The notes under the pieces: model-generated
What the model saw: the letters and a program-made list of their open reading frames with translations, nothing else
What the model was told of the DNA's origin: nothing
Database searches by the model: none
Shown here: positions 16,301-25,000 of the stretch, in pieces
Position numbering within the stretch: position 1 is the first letter of the stretch
How the letters are laid out: every line of letters starts with the position of its first letter
Source of the DNA: Phycisphaerae bacterium
GTDB taxonomy: Bacteria > Planctomycetota > Phycisphaerae > UBA1845
Length of the DNA stretch: 41,236 nt
Reading direction: 5' to 3'
Assembly (NCBI GenBank): GCA_029260215.1
Contig: JAJDDQ010000050.1
Coordinates: 1-41,236 of the forward strand
Made by a program: the position numbers and the translations under genes

Positions 16301-17205
16301 TATTCCACGCCAAGGTACAGCACGCCCGCATGCGCCCATCGGGCCAGGGCGATAAGGAATGCCTCGAACGCCTGCGCTTCGTCGGCGAACGTGTCGGGCG
16401 GAGCGGATTCGATGTAGGCGGTGGCCAGCGTGTTCAGATCGGTAAACACACCAGCCGGGGCGGCGGAAATCGCAGCGAACTCTTGCTCGTCAAGCCGAAG
16501 CCAGGCCGGCATCAGGTTGGCGGGCGAACGACCACAGACGGTTAGACACACGTTGGCGGGCGGCAGCGCGTCGGGAAGCGCGCCATCCTCGTGCCACGTC
16601 TCGTGGATGGATAGAACGTCGTGAGTGTAGCGTTTGGGAACGATGTACGGCGGGCGGGCCACCGGCTTGGCGAGTAAATCACCCACGGACAGTTCAGCCA
16701 ACTCGGCTACGTCAATCGCTCGGCCTGCGAAATCAAGCGCGTAGAAAACATCCAGCTCGGTACGCTCGAAATTGATCAGGTCAACCAAGCCAGGCCAAGC
16801 GTCGGTAAGATCGCGTAGGTGCTCAAGTGCGTAGGATTGAAAATTAGCAGCCAACGCGCGCTGCGACGAGTTGTGCCACGGCCGCGTGCGGTGCAGGTCG
16901 CGGGTGAGGTCGTACAGGATGTCGCCCTCGTCGCGCGCCTCGCCGCCAATGCGTTTCAGACGAACGACAGCCTCAAGCGACTTCGGGAAAATCCAGCGCA
17001 ACATGCCGCGCTCACCAGCGAACACCAGATTCGTGTAAACGCCCATGCGCTCGGGCGGCACGTTGGCAAGGTCGGCAATCTCTGTCTCGGTCAAATCGGG
17101 AAAACGCTCGTGCAAGCAGGCTCTGCGCGCTGCGAGGCCTCCGTCCGGAGGCGCGTCGTCGAGAATCAGCGTGCGCATGGCTGACAGCAGATCAGGCAGT
17201 GACAT
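16300..17205 (-). CDS. DUF2063-like partner of the MNIO enzyme (BufC/HvfC type)
   Basis: A 301-residue protein placed with DUF2063 by the N-terminal part (ERMGVYTNLVFAGERGMLRWIFPKSLEAV), which resembles the family pattern RxxIYRNN...LxxxFP, and by its position. In bufferin, HvfABC and methanobactin clusters this type of protein binds the precursor and presents it to the MNIO oxidase. The start overlaps the MNIO stop in a TAATG, so the two are made in a fixed ratio. No transmembrane helix is present. The sequence is divergent from the usual family, so the family call rests partly on context. Confidence 0.7.
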   Translation of the reverse strand: MSLPDLLSAMRTLILDDAPPDGGLAARRACLHERFPDLTETEIADLANVPPERMGVYTNLVFAGERGMLRWIFPKSLEAVVRLKRIGGEARDEGDILYDLTRDLHRTRPWHNSSQRALAANFQSYALEHLRDLTDAWPGLVDLINFERTELDVFYALDFAGRAIDVAELAELSVGDLLAKPVARPPYIVPKRYTHDVLSIHETWHEDGALPDALPPANVCLTVCGRSPANLMPAWLRLDEQEFAAISAAPAGVFTDLNTLATAYIESAPPDTFADEAQAFEAFLIALARWAHAGVLYLGVE

Positions 17206-18062
17206 TATCCTGTCACCTTCGTCTGGTGGCTGACCGTTTCGTCCATCAACCGCTGAGCCATCTCTGCTTCCTGAAGAAGGCGATCCAGCGACGGCAACTC
17301 AGCGTCCCATTCGACCAGCACGGACGAAGGCCCGGTGAGTTTGATGACTTCGCGGAAGAGTTCCCACGTGTCGTCGGAGACGGGCTTGGCGTGCGTGTCG
17401 AGGAGCATGTCGCCCTGCTTCTCGAAACCGGCTAAGTGCATCTGCCCGACGCGCTCGAGCGGGATCGTCTCGATAAACGCGATCGGATCGAAGCCGTGAT
17501 TCTTGGAATTGAGCAGCACGTTGGACACGTCAAGCAGCAGGCCGCAATCGGCGGACTCGAGGATTTCCGCGATGAATTGCGGTTCGGTCATTTCTGATTT
17601 GGATACAGTCATGTAGTACGTGACGTTTTCGAGCAGGAACGGTCTTTCCAGGATGTCGCGCACGACGCGGACGCGCTCAGCCACGTTGCGGACAGCTTCG
17701 CGGGTAAAGGGCAACGGAATGAGATCGTTGAGGTTCACATGATCGACCATAGTGAAGCAAAGATGGTCGCTGAACCACGGGCTGCCGATTTCATCGCAGA
17801 ACTGCTTGACGCGACGGACGTGTTCGACGTCCAGCGGATCGGTACTCCCGATCGAGAGTGACACCCCGTGGCCTACGGTCGGATAGTTGGCGCTGATCTT
17901 GCGGAGCGCGTCGGCACAGTACCCGCCCCGTCCGATGAAATTCTCGGGGATGACCTCGAACCAGTTGATGTCCGGCTGCCGGTCGATGATGTCGTCGAAG
18001 TGCTCACGTCGCAGGCCCACGCCCGCGCCGAGCCGCCGGAGTCCGTAGTTGGTATTGCTCAT
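17205..18062 (-). CDS. MNIO-family multinuclear non-haem iron oxidase (DUF692; BufB/HvfB type)
   Basis: A 285-residue TIM-barrel oxidase. Family motifs run in order: GVGLR (15-19), WFEVIPENF (34-42), VGHGVSLS (63-70), SDHLCF (98-103), LLENVTYY (143-150), LLLDVSNV (175-182), NHGFDP (188-193), MHLAGF (208-213), DTHAKPV (222-228) and VEWD (250-253). Likely iron ligands are His65, His100, Glu145, Asp178, His189, His209, Asp222, His224 and Glu251, so the metal site looks complete. Known members (MbnB, BufB, HvfB) oxidise Cys in small precursor peptides to make metal-binding groups. The gene lies between a Cys-repeat precursor and a DUF2063-like partner, which points to the same chemistry here. Confidence 0.9.
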   Translation of the reverse strand: MSNTNYGLRRLGAGVGLRREHFDDIIDRQPDINWFEVIPENFIGRGGYCADALRKISANYPTVGHGVSLSIGSTDPLDVEHVRRVKQFCDEIGSPWFSDHLCFTMVDHVNLNDLIPLPFTREAVRNVAERVRVVRDILERPFLLENVTYYMTVSKSEMTEPQFIAEILESADCGLLLDVSNVLLNSKNHGFDPIAFIETIPLERVGQMHLAGFEKQGDMLLDTHAKPVSDDTWELFREVIKLTGPSSVLVEWDAELPSLDRLLQEAEMAQRLMDETVSHQTKVTG

Positions 18063-18122
18063 GGTGGGATTCTAACCGGTGCGGGCGAATTGTCCGCCGC
18101 TGCGACACACCATCGGCATCCG

Positions 18123-18163
18123 AAAAACCACGGGGTCGCCGCGGACGAACCCGCGACGACCCC
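18123..18163 (-). terminator. Intrinsic terminator/attenuator between precursor and MNIO genes
   Basis: On the minus strand, a stem of 7 plus 5 bp (GGGGTCG/CGACCCC, one mismatch, then CGCGG/CCGCG) with a 6-nt loop is followed 5 nt later by TTTTT. It starts 50 nt after the precursor stop and ends 61 nt before the MNIO start. Partial readthrough would give more precursor than enzyme. Confidence 0.65.
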
Positions 18164-18212
18164 GAAATGTCTGTCTTGTGCATCAGATGATGCGCAATCT
18201 CAGGCGGGCGGG

Positions 18213-18304
18213 CTACTTCTTGTCGCCACCGCACTTCTTGTCGCCGCCACATTTCTTATCACCACCGCACTTTTTGTCACCGCCACACTTCTTGTCGCCG
18301 CCAG
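18213..18304. repeat. 18-bp tandem repeat coding CGGDKK
   Basis: Five units of a Gly-Gly-Asp-Lys-Lys(-Cys) repeat lie in tandem. They vary only at third codon positions (for example GGC/GGT, AAG/AAA, GAC/GAT), so selection has kept the peptide while the DNA drifted. Confidence 0.85.
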
Positions 18305-18449
18305 CCTTCATCTGGCAGGAGGAGCAGGAAGAGCACTTCTTCGTCGATGCGCAACCGGTCGTGCTGAGTGTCGTAAGCGCCGCGCCGGAAATGAAAGCAC
18401 CGACCGCGAGAGACCTGATACCGTTGAATGCGAGTTTCTTCATGTTCAT
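18213..18449 (-). CDS. Exported Cys-repeat precursor peptide of the MNIO cluster
   Basis: A 78-residue peptide with a basic start, a hydrophobic signal (about 11-28) and a possible lipobox (TTGC, Cys33). The mature part has three spaced Cys (39, 42, 45: KKCSSCSSC) and then an exact six-residue repeat, CGGDKK, with Cys at 55, 61, 67 and 73. HvfA-type precursors carry repeated EGKCGG-like motifs, and this is the same theme with Asp-Lys-Lys. AAGGA about 12 nt before the ATG supports the start; a second ATG at codon 3 is possible. It is first in a precursor-oxidase-partner order. I infer a secreted or lipid-anchored copper(I) buffering RiPP. The metal and the modified residues are not shown by sequence. 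Confidence 0.8.
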   Translation of the reverse strand: MNMKKLAFNGIRSLAVGAFISGAALTTLSTTGCASTKKCSSCSSCQMKAGGDKKCGGDKKCGGDKKCGGDKKCGGDKK

Positions 18450-18507
18450 GGATTCAAATTCCTTTTTTTGACTATGAAACGTTTCTACACCGATTCGACA
18501 TTTCGTC

Positions 18508-18527
18508 GGCCGACACGTCCGTCGGCC
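18508..18527. promoter_or_regulatory. Perfect hairpin upstream of the precursor gene
   Basis: GGCCGAC and GTCGGCC form a 7-bp stem with a 6-nt loop about 60 nt before the precursor start. It may be an operator or a leader hairpin. The remaining upstream 180 bp show no clear promoter. Confidence 0.35.
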
Positions 18528-18705
18528 TGAACGCCAACCGTCGTACGTCGCGTTTTGTTACCTTGTTCGTCGCGAATGGTCGCCGACCCTGACAAATCCT
18601 CCGCGCTTTCCGTATTGTGACTCAGCCACGCCGTTCCCGCAACCATCGCGCTCGATGAGGTAAAACACCCATTCGCCACGTGGTTCAGCACCTTGCGAAA
18701 CCCTT

Positions 18706-20430
18706 CTAATACCCGGATGGACGCCCACCCTTGCGCGGATCGGAGACACCGACCCATCCTTCCGGTGTGCGTTGGATGGCTTGCACGATGCCCGTACGGC
18801 GTTTCTCCGAAATAGTGTGGCCGCTGGTGGAAATCGCGCGTTCAAGGTTATCAGGCGGGGCTTCGTCGAAAAAAACCATGTTTGGCTGCCACTGATGGTG
18901 GATGCGCGGAGCTTCGACCGCCTCCGGGAGCGACTTGCCGTTGTGCAAAACGTTGCGCAACACGTTGAGCACGGAACTGATGATTCTCGGCCCGCCGGAA
19001 GCGCCGAGCATCATGTAAGGTTGGCCATCGCGCAGGACGATCGTCGGGCTCATGCTGGAAAGCGGGCGTTTGCCGGGTTCGGGAGCGTTTCGGTCAGACT
19101 GCGTCAGGCCGTAGGCATTGGGCCGGCCGGGATGGGTAGTGAAATCATCCATCTCGTTGTTGAGGACAACACCCCATTCGTCGACAGCGGCCAACGAACC
19201 GAAAGCGGTGTTGATGGTCTCGGTGGCCACCACGACGTTTCCCCATCTGTCGACGATACAATAGTGACTCGTGCCGGCATCGACGGGCAGGGGAAGTTTG
19301 TTGGGCGGAATCGCTGCGTCCCTGAGTTGGGTCGATCCGTAGTCATCCGCGTTGGGTAGCGGCGTCCTTCCGACGCGCGCAGCCAGAGACCACGCGTAGG
19401 CTTTGGACGTGAGTGTATCGACAGGCACGTCGGCGAAATCGGTGTCCGCCATCCAGCGTGAGCGGTCGGCGAATGCGTGCTTCATGGCTTCGATGAACGC
19501 ATGCGGGCCGGGGGGTTCGAGCGTGACGGCTTCGAGGATGTTAAGCGTTTCGAGGATGGTCGTTCCGCCCGACGAGGGCGATGGCATGGTGATCAGTGTG
19601 TAATCGTCGTACAGGCCGACAAGCGGTTCCCGCTTCTTGACTTTGTAGTGGGCGAGATCATCGACAGTCACGATGCCGCCGTGGTCACGCATGGTTCGCG
19701 CAAACGCAGTGGCGAAATCTCCGGTGTAGAAGAACTCGGGGCCTTCAGTCGCCAACCGTTCGAGAAATCGTTCAAGCCTGGGCTGACGCAATTGGGTACC
19801 GAGCGCGGGCAGCGTACCGCCGCCGAGGTGCAAGTCGTACACGTATCGGCAGGACTCTATGAGCGAGGGGTCGGTTTCGTATTGGCCCAGCGCGTTTTCG
19901 GCGGAATCGAGGTAGTGGGCGTCGATTGGGAACCCGTCGCCTGCCAAACGAATGGCCGGTCGCAGGACGCGCTGCCACGACATGGTCCCGTATCGTTTGA
20001 GCGCTTCGGCTTGACCGGCTACCTGACCGGGTACAGCCACGGCGAGATACCCGTTGCGACTGGGGCTGAGTCGTGCGCGTTCGCCAGTGGCTGCTCGGAC
20101 GAACATATCCGGCGTCGCCGCAGCCGGTGCGGATTCGCGATAGTCGAGCACAACCGTTCGGCCATCGGCGAAGCGGATAATCATGAACCCACCGCCGCCG
20201 CACCCCGTGCTGTTGGGACGGGTGACACCGAGTGCGAAAGAAACAGCCGCGGCTGCATCGACGGCGTTGCCCCCGGCGCGCAGGATTTCAACGCCGGCCC
20301 GCGAAGCATACGCGGAGTCCGTCGCGACCATGGCCTGCTTTCCGACGGCGACCCACGTTTGTTGCGGCGCACGGCAGGCAGTGAGGCTGAGCGTGGCGAT
20401 TGAAGCAAGTGCAAGGTAATGGCGCATCAT
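18706..20430 (-). CDS. ggt: Gamma-glutamyltransferase (lipoprotein form)
   Basis: A 574-residue N-terminal-nucleophile hydrolase that removes or transfers the gamma-glutamyl group of glutathione-like peptides and cleaves itself into two subunits. The nucleophile is Thr387 in GTSHYCIVD, where most family members have TTH. Other hallmarks are SAYASRAGVEILRAGGNAVDAA, the FGS turn, and PLSSMSPT with its oxyanion Ser pair. The ATG at 20430 gives a lipoprotein signal (SLTAC, Cys19); the open frame upstream to 20565 lacks coding character. The gene precedes the Cys-rich peptide locus on the same strand with a 256-bp gap. A link (cysteine supply) would be speculative. Confidence 0.92.
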   Translation of the reverse strand: MMRHYLALASIATLSLTACRAPQQTWVAVGKQAMVATDSAYASRAGVEILRAGGNAVDAAAAVSFALGVTRPNSTGCGGGGFMIIRFADGRTVVLDYRESAPAAATPDMFVRAATGERARLSPSRNGYLAVAVPGQVAGQAEALKRYGTMSWQRVLRPAIRLAGDGFPIDAHYLDSAENALGQYETDPSLIESCRYVYDLHLGGGTLPALGTQLRQPRLERFLERLATEGPEFFYTGDFATAFARTMRDHGGIVTVDDLAHYKVKKREPLVGLYDDYTLITMPSPSSGGTTILETLNILEAVTLEPPGPHAFIEAMKHAFADRSRWMADTDFADVPVDTLTSKAYAWSLAARVGRTPLPNADDYGSTQLRDAAIPPNKLPLPVDAGTSHYCIVDRWGNVVVATETINTAFGSLAAVDEWGVVLNNEMDDFTTHPGRPNAYGLTQSDRNAPEPGKRPLSSMSPTIVLRDGQPYMMLGASGGPRIISSVLNVLRNVLHNGKSLPEAVEAPRIHHQWQPNMVFFDEAPPDNLERAISTSGHTISEKRRTGIVQAIQRTPEGWVGVSDPRKGGRPSGY

Positions 20431-20552
20431 GCATGGCGATTCTAAGGCGAATTCGATGCGCGCGTAGTGGTTGGCGGTTGCTACTTTGGAAAATCCGCGC
20501 GAACTGAAATTCGCGGATCGCAACGCATTGGATTGAGAATGCTCTAATATCT

Positions 20553-20681
20553 TGTCACAACTCAATTGACGGGTTGGGTCCCCTACGGCTTTAGCCGTGG
20601 GAGAGTCGAATCCAAGGGACTATTCGATTCCCCCACCTCTGAAGAGATGGGGCACCCGCGCGTGATTTCAGGCTTGACAAA
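20553..20681. repeat. IS200/IS605-like palindromic repeat, copy 1
   Basis: 129 bp aligned along its length with 21925-22052 in the same orientation. It folds as a cloverleaf: outer arms GGGTCCCC/GGGGCACCC, an inner hairpin ACGGCTTTAGCCGT, a central TCGAAT/ATTCGA pair, and a second hairpin ACCTCTGAAGAGAT. The TTTAGCC hairpin resembles the end hairpins of IS200/IS605 elements. It ends 2 bp from the stop of the coiled-coil gene. Confidence 0.75.
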
Positions 20682-20683
20682 GC

Positions 20684-21679
20684 TCAGTCGTCGGCGATGA
20701 GACGCTTGCGCTCTTTGGTGTAGGAATCGAGAGCTCGCTTGGATTGCTCAACTTTTTCCTCGATGTGTCCGATCAAATCCACCACGTCTCGCTCGATGGG
20801 ATGGCCCGAGTCGGCAAAGTGGACAGCCCACTGCTCCCAGCCTTTGGTCAGCTCTTCGCTGTAGAGGTGCTCGATCACGGGGACGTAGCGATTGATTTCG
20901 AGATCGTGGTGCGCGTCCGAGCCGGTGTCCATGTCGGTCAAACGCTCGTGCAGCCTGCGCAATCCGTCGCGAACGTTGCTTACGTGACCTTTGGCACCGT
21001 GGGCTTTGAGCGTGTTCCAACCAGCCGCCACCATCGGAGCCCCTCGCACAAAAATCTGGTTCTTGCGCGCTCGGGAAAGTGCCCGGCTCATGGTCTGCAA
21101 GCGCTTGGCCACGTTTTCCGCCGCCTCCAACGCGCGCTTGGCGGTACGCGATTGCTCGGACGCCCATTCAGCGTACCCCGCGACTTCCGCGAGTTTTTTC
21201 GCACGCTCATCGTCGCCTGCTAGGATCGCCTGTTCGCGCGTGGCGAGGGCGTCTTCAAACTCCTGCTCCACATCGCTCAGCCCACCCAACTCCTGTTCGA
21301 GCTGCTGGGCACGGGCGTAGAGTGAGTCGAGCGTGCGTTCGACGTCATGAAACTCAGTCTGAATGGCGGCCTGCTCGTTCTGCATCTCCCGAATTTTGAC
21401 TTCCTTGCCGCCGAACAGAGCGTGCATGAGTCCGGTAAGCGTCGGGCGTTGAAGCGTGTCGATATCGTCCTCCACGGCTTCGAGCGCGACCTGAAGCCGG
21501 CGAAGGTGGTATTCCTCCTGCGTGAGCGAATCCTGATTCCGCACTCGCTCGCCACGCAGGTGGTCACGCTGCTCCAGATTCTCCCGCGCTTGCCTGTAAC
21601 GATCCCCGTGTGATTCGGACAAGGTGACGAACTCCCGATGGCCGTTTGGGTTCTCCGGGCGATACCCCGTATTGAACAT
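20684..21679 (-). CDS. Coiled-coil protein of unknown function
   Basis: A 331-residue soluble protein made almost wholly of heptad-rich helix: about residues 30-100, 110-210 and a last stretch at 300-328. A short hydrophobic break (LTGLMHALFGG) lies near residue 85, and a segment rich in His and Asp (about 245-275) separates the last helix. No enzyme motif is visible. The ATG at 21679 is preferred over the TTG at 21688; neither has a strong ribosome-binding site. The gene is alone between two copies of a palindromic repeat, each close to its border, which suggests it moved or was inserted as a unit. The sequence gives no functional clue beyond a scaffolding or oligomerising role. Confidence 0.65.
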   Translation of the reverse strand: MFNTGYRPENPNGHREFVTLSESHGDRYRQARENLEQRDHLRGERVRNQDSLTQEEYHLRRLQVALEAVEDDIDTLQRPTLTGLMHALFGGKEVKIREMQNEQAAIQTEFHDVERTLDSLYARAQQLEQELGGLSDVEQEFEDALATREQAILAGDDERAKKLAEVAGYAEWASEQSRTAKRALEAAENVAKRLQTMSRALSRARKNQIFVRGAPMVAAGWNTLKAHGAKGHVSNVRDGLRRLHERLTDMDTGSDAHHDLEINRYVPVIEHLYSEELTKGWEQWAVHFADSGHPIERDVVDLIGHIEEKVEQSKRALDSYTKERKRLIADD

Positions 21680-21840
21680 TTTCGTCAAGGGTCGCCACGG
21701 GCTTGAAACGGAGAATGGTTACGGGAACACAGCCCGCGGCTTGGAACGTTTGCGGACGGCGTGTGCGTCCGAAAACCAGAGTGTGCGACCGTCATGCCGC
21801 CAGCGCGGCGGTGTCAGAGCGGTCCCAATTCGTGCGCAAC

Positions 21841-21867
21841 GAGCCGCGGACTTCAGTCCGCGCGGAC
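21841..21867. repeat. GAGCCGCG hairpin repeat, copy 2
   Basis: The same 27-nt frame as 6854-6880 (GAGCCGCG at one end, CGCGGAC at the other, CTTCAG centre). The stem bases changed from CG..CT..CG to GA..TC, keeping the pairing. Confidence 0.6.
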
Positions 21868-21924
21868 CCCCCAACCGCCAAAGTCGCAATCCGCCACGCG
21901 CGTTTTCATCTCGCTCCGGCGCAA

Positions 21925-22052
21925 TGTCACGACCCAATTGACTGATTGGGTGCCCCACGGCTTTAGCCGTGGGGAAGTCGAATCCAAGAACCAATCGAAT
22001 TCCCACCTCTGAAGAGGCGGAGCACCCGCACATCATTTCAAGCTGGACAAAA
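21925..22052. repeat. IS200/IS605-like palindromic repeat, copy 2
   Basis: The partner of 20553-20681. Here the first hairpin is CCCCACGGCTTTAGCCGTGGGG, a perfect 9-bp stem, and the second is CCACCTCTGAAGAGGCGG. The outer arms GGGTGCCCC and the final GAGCACCC are slightly imperfect. No transposase gene accompanies either copy. Confidence 0.75.
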
Positions 22053-22073
22053 CACCAGCGAATCGCTCCCGCG

Positions 22074-25000
22074 TCAATTGCGGTCCGCCTGCCCGTAAGG
22101 CCCCATGACGCGCGGGCCGACGCGACGCGGCAACCGGTTGTTGAAGAAGCTCGGCAGACGATCCACCGTCTCCTGAAAACGGACAGCCTGCCCATCCACC
22201 GCCGACTTAGGCCCAGCCCCACGCAGCGTGCCGTAGACCGTGAAAACATGCGACTTCGTCGTCACCCAATCGCCCAGCGCGACAAGGACGGAAATGGCAT
22301 TGATGTAATCGGCGTCGGTGTCGTCGATGATCCCGCTGTCAAACGAATAGAATTCCGACGGTGCAGACCCACCGCGCACATTCGCCAATTCACCTACTGT
22401 CAAGAATCCCGTGCCGGGGCGTAGTCGCGTGGCACCGCTGAAATCTGCGGTTTCGTCGCCTGAGAACAAGACTTTTCGCGCTTCGCGGTAAGCGACAATG
22501 GACTGGGCCAACTCGACGTTTAGCTCCGTCGGGTTGGTTGAAGTCATGTCAAGACTCGCGGTCATAACAATCCTATCGACCACGCTCGCCGGGTAAGCGG
22601 CGAACGCTTCCGACGGCACCAGTGGCAGACCAGCCAGCACGGACCACGGTGCCGCATTGATGTCGATCCGCCCGTGGACGCGCAAACCGCCCTGATCGAC
22701 CGTAGGCATATGCTCGGTAATCGTGAATGGCGGATCGGATAGGGCGATCGTCGGATCATACTCGTTATCAAGCGGCAGCGCCGTGAAATAGTCAAACACC
22801 AACTGGCCCCACGGAATACCCAAATCGAGCGGCAGCAGCGGGTCAATGTCTGACGCAAGTTGAGTCTGATCGAACACCGGCATACGTCCGTTGTCGATCT
22901 GCTCCGGCGTGGCCGCAAGTGTGCTGTTAAACGGAGCCGCAATCGTGTTAGCGTATCGACTCAAGAGCAACAACGAACCTGTCGTTGGAAGAGCGGCTGC
23001 GACCGACGAAGACGCTTCGTTGACGAGGACTATCTCAACCGGAAGGATATTGTCGTCGAACGTCGTGTTCGCATTGATCGCACCCAATGTGTGGCCATTC
23101 AACTCTTCCGACATCGGCACAACGACCTTCCACGGACTGTCGGTGCCATCTACGCCGTTTTTCATCACGCGTTGGAGTGATTTGCCAGACGCGCTGCCGC
23201 TGAACCCTCCCGCATCAAACCGATCAACGATGATACTCGTTCCGATCACGTCGCGATTCAACACAACGGTTGAGCCGGACGTCAACATTCCGGTAGCGGA
23301 CCCGTCATAGTTACTAATCCCGATTATGCTTGGGCCGCTGTTATGCACAACAAGGAATCCACCCGCCGGAACACTCAGGGAATTCCAATTCACAGCGGAA
23401 AAATCAAGATCACTGCCGGCGTCGAGCGAGAAATTCGCCATAGAAACGCTCGTCGAAAACGGATTGTACAGTTCGACAGCCGACGAACCATCTCCGTGCA
23501 GAAACAGTTCCGAAATGAACGGCTGCGCTTCGATTCCGTATGCCGACGGAAAAATAGGGAGTTCCATTCCGCTGACCGGGTGTCTTGGCACAATTTCCGT
23601 CGGAACGTCGTCGCTGTCGATGAAGTCTATCAGATTCGCGGTCAACGCAGCCGCTGTATTCGCTTGAACGGAAGCGGCCATAGAGTCAACGTTGCGCAGC
23701 ATCAGCAGGAACCCATCCTGAATCGTCTGAACAAACCTAGTCCGGAAGGGGTCGGCCACAGGCAGTGCCATCAGGTCGTCGAGGTTCGTCAGCGGTGGTG
23801 CCGGATCATTCGCGAAGTTCCATTCCGCAATGGTTTGATCAACCAACCCCGGCAAACTGATTTTAAGTCGCCCATTCAGCGGATCGGTCGAATCGCTTGA
23901 ATTAGGCCAATCATCAATGCTGAACGCATCGGGGTTGTCAGTCTTGATGTCATCGATCCAATCAGTTGCCCAATCCATCATCAGACCGGGATCGCGCCCT
24001 ATGCGCATCAAATTGTCATCATGACTAACCGTCGTCATAACGTGGCGGTAGTCGTACTTCGCCGAGTTCGGATCGACCCAGTTAAGCCAGAACGGCTCAT
24101 TGGTCACACCCGCCGGCGGAACGATCTCGCTGGCGTCGCCGCCGTCGTCGCCCGTATCGATAGGCCACCAGCGCGCGACGATGTCAGAATTCGCCGGCAA
24201 AAAGTTGGGCCAATCGGGTTCGCTCACGAACGCACGATACAACGACTCCGGTATCTGGCCGCCCGCTTCCATGCCCGGTGTACAGTCCGGCATGACGCGG
24301 CTCTGAAGCTGCGACAGCGGAATCTGCTTCGGTGGCAGCAGGAATCGCCGGCGGAGCACAGGCTCCTCACCTTCGGGAATGTAGCTGGCACTCATGCAGC
24401 CAAACGTGGTCGTGCCCATATCATCGACCAAGAATTCCGGCAGTTGTGCAAGCAGCGTGCGATGGGCGGCGGCTACGTTGATCATCGCACCGTGCGGAAT
24501 CACACGCAGCGCGTAATACAACGCTTCCCGATCGCCGAGGAAAGTCTCATCGTACTCCGGCCCACCGTCGGGCGGCACGTCGGCCCGCAGACGCTCAACA
24601 ACATTGCCGCGCACCGCGTCCGGAAAACGATCCCTCGAAAGCAGGCGTTCGTAACTGTCCCACACACCGTCGCCGTCCGCGTCACGACGATAGATTCGAT
24701 AATCCCGGTCGGCGAGAACGGGTGAAGTAGGATCAACACTTAATTGCGTATCACCCTCGAACCTCTCACGCCAACGGGGTGAATTGAAATTGAAGTTGTC
24801 GTACAGCGGGTCAGGGTTCGGATGCGTCAACCCGATCAGCCCGATCGGCGCGTCGACCAAAACCATGTTAGCAATTGAGATTTCGTTCCCGCTGCCTGGG
24901 ATCAAGTCGGGATCAAGACCCTCGAAAACCGGAACCGGCGGACTCGCCAGCGCCATTTCCAAATCACTGGTCGTCAAAAACGCCCACTGACCATTCATAG

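Larger units (their letters stand above)
21680..22073. other. Intergenic region with two repeats
   Basis: 394 bp with no supported gene. It holds copy 2 of the GAGCCGCG hairpin (21841-21867) and copy 2 of the IS200/IS605-like palindrome (21925-22052), which ends 21 bp from the stop of the GspK-like gene and may act as its transcript end. Confidence 0.5.

Noticed and set aside
18213-18304. A short regular repeat array that could be mistaken for CRISPR
   Set aside because: The units are 18 bp, directly tandem without spacers, in frame, and vary at third codon positions. They encode CGGDKK.
18706-20430. Gamma-glutamyltransferase as part of the MNIO cluster
   Set aside because: It lies upstream on the same strand, but a 256-bp gap with its own hairpin separates it, and no known MNIO cluster needs it. 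Only adjacency supports a link.
20553-22052. A complete IS200/IS605 element with the coiled-coil gene as its transposase
   Set aside because: The protein has no HUH or TnpB motif, and the two palindromes are copies of one element in the same orientation, not distinct left and right ends.
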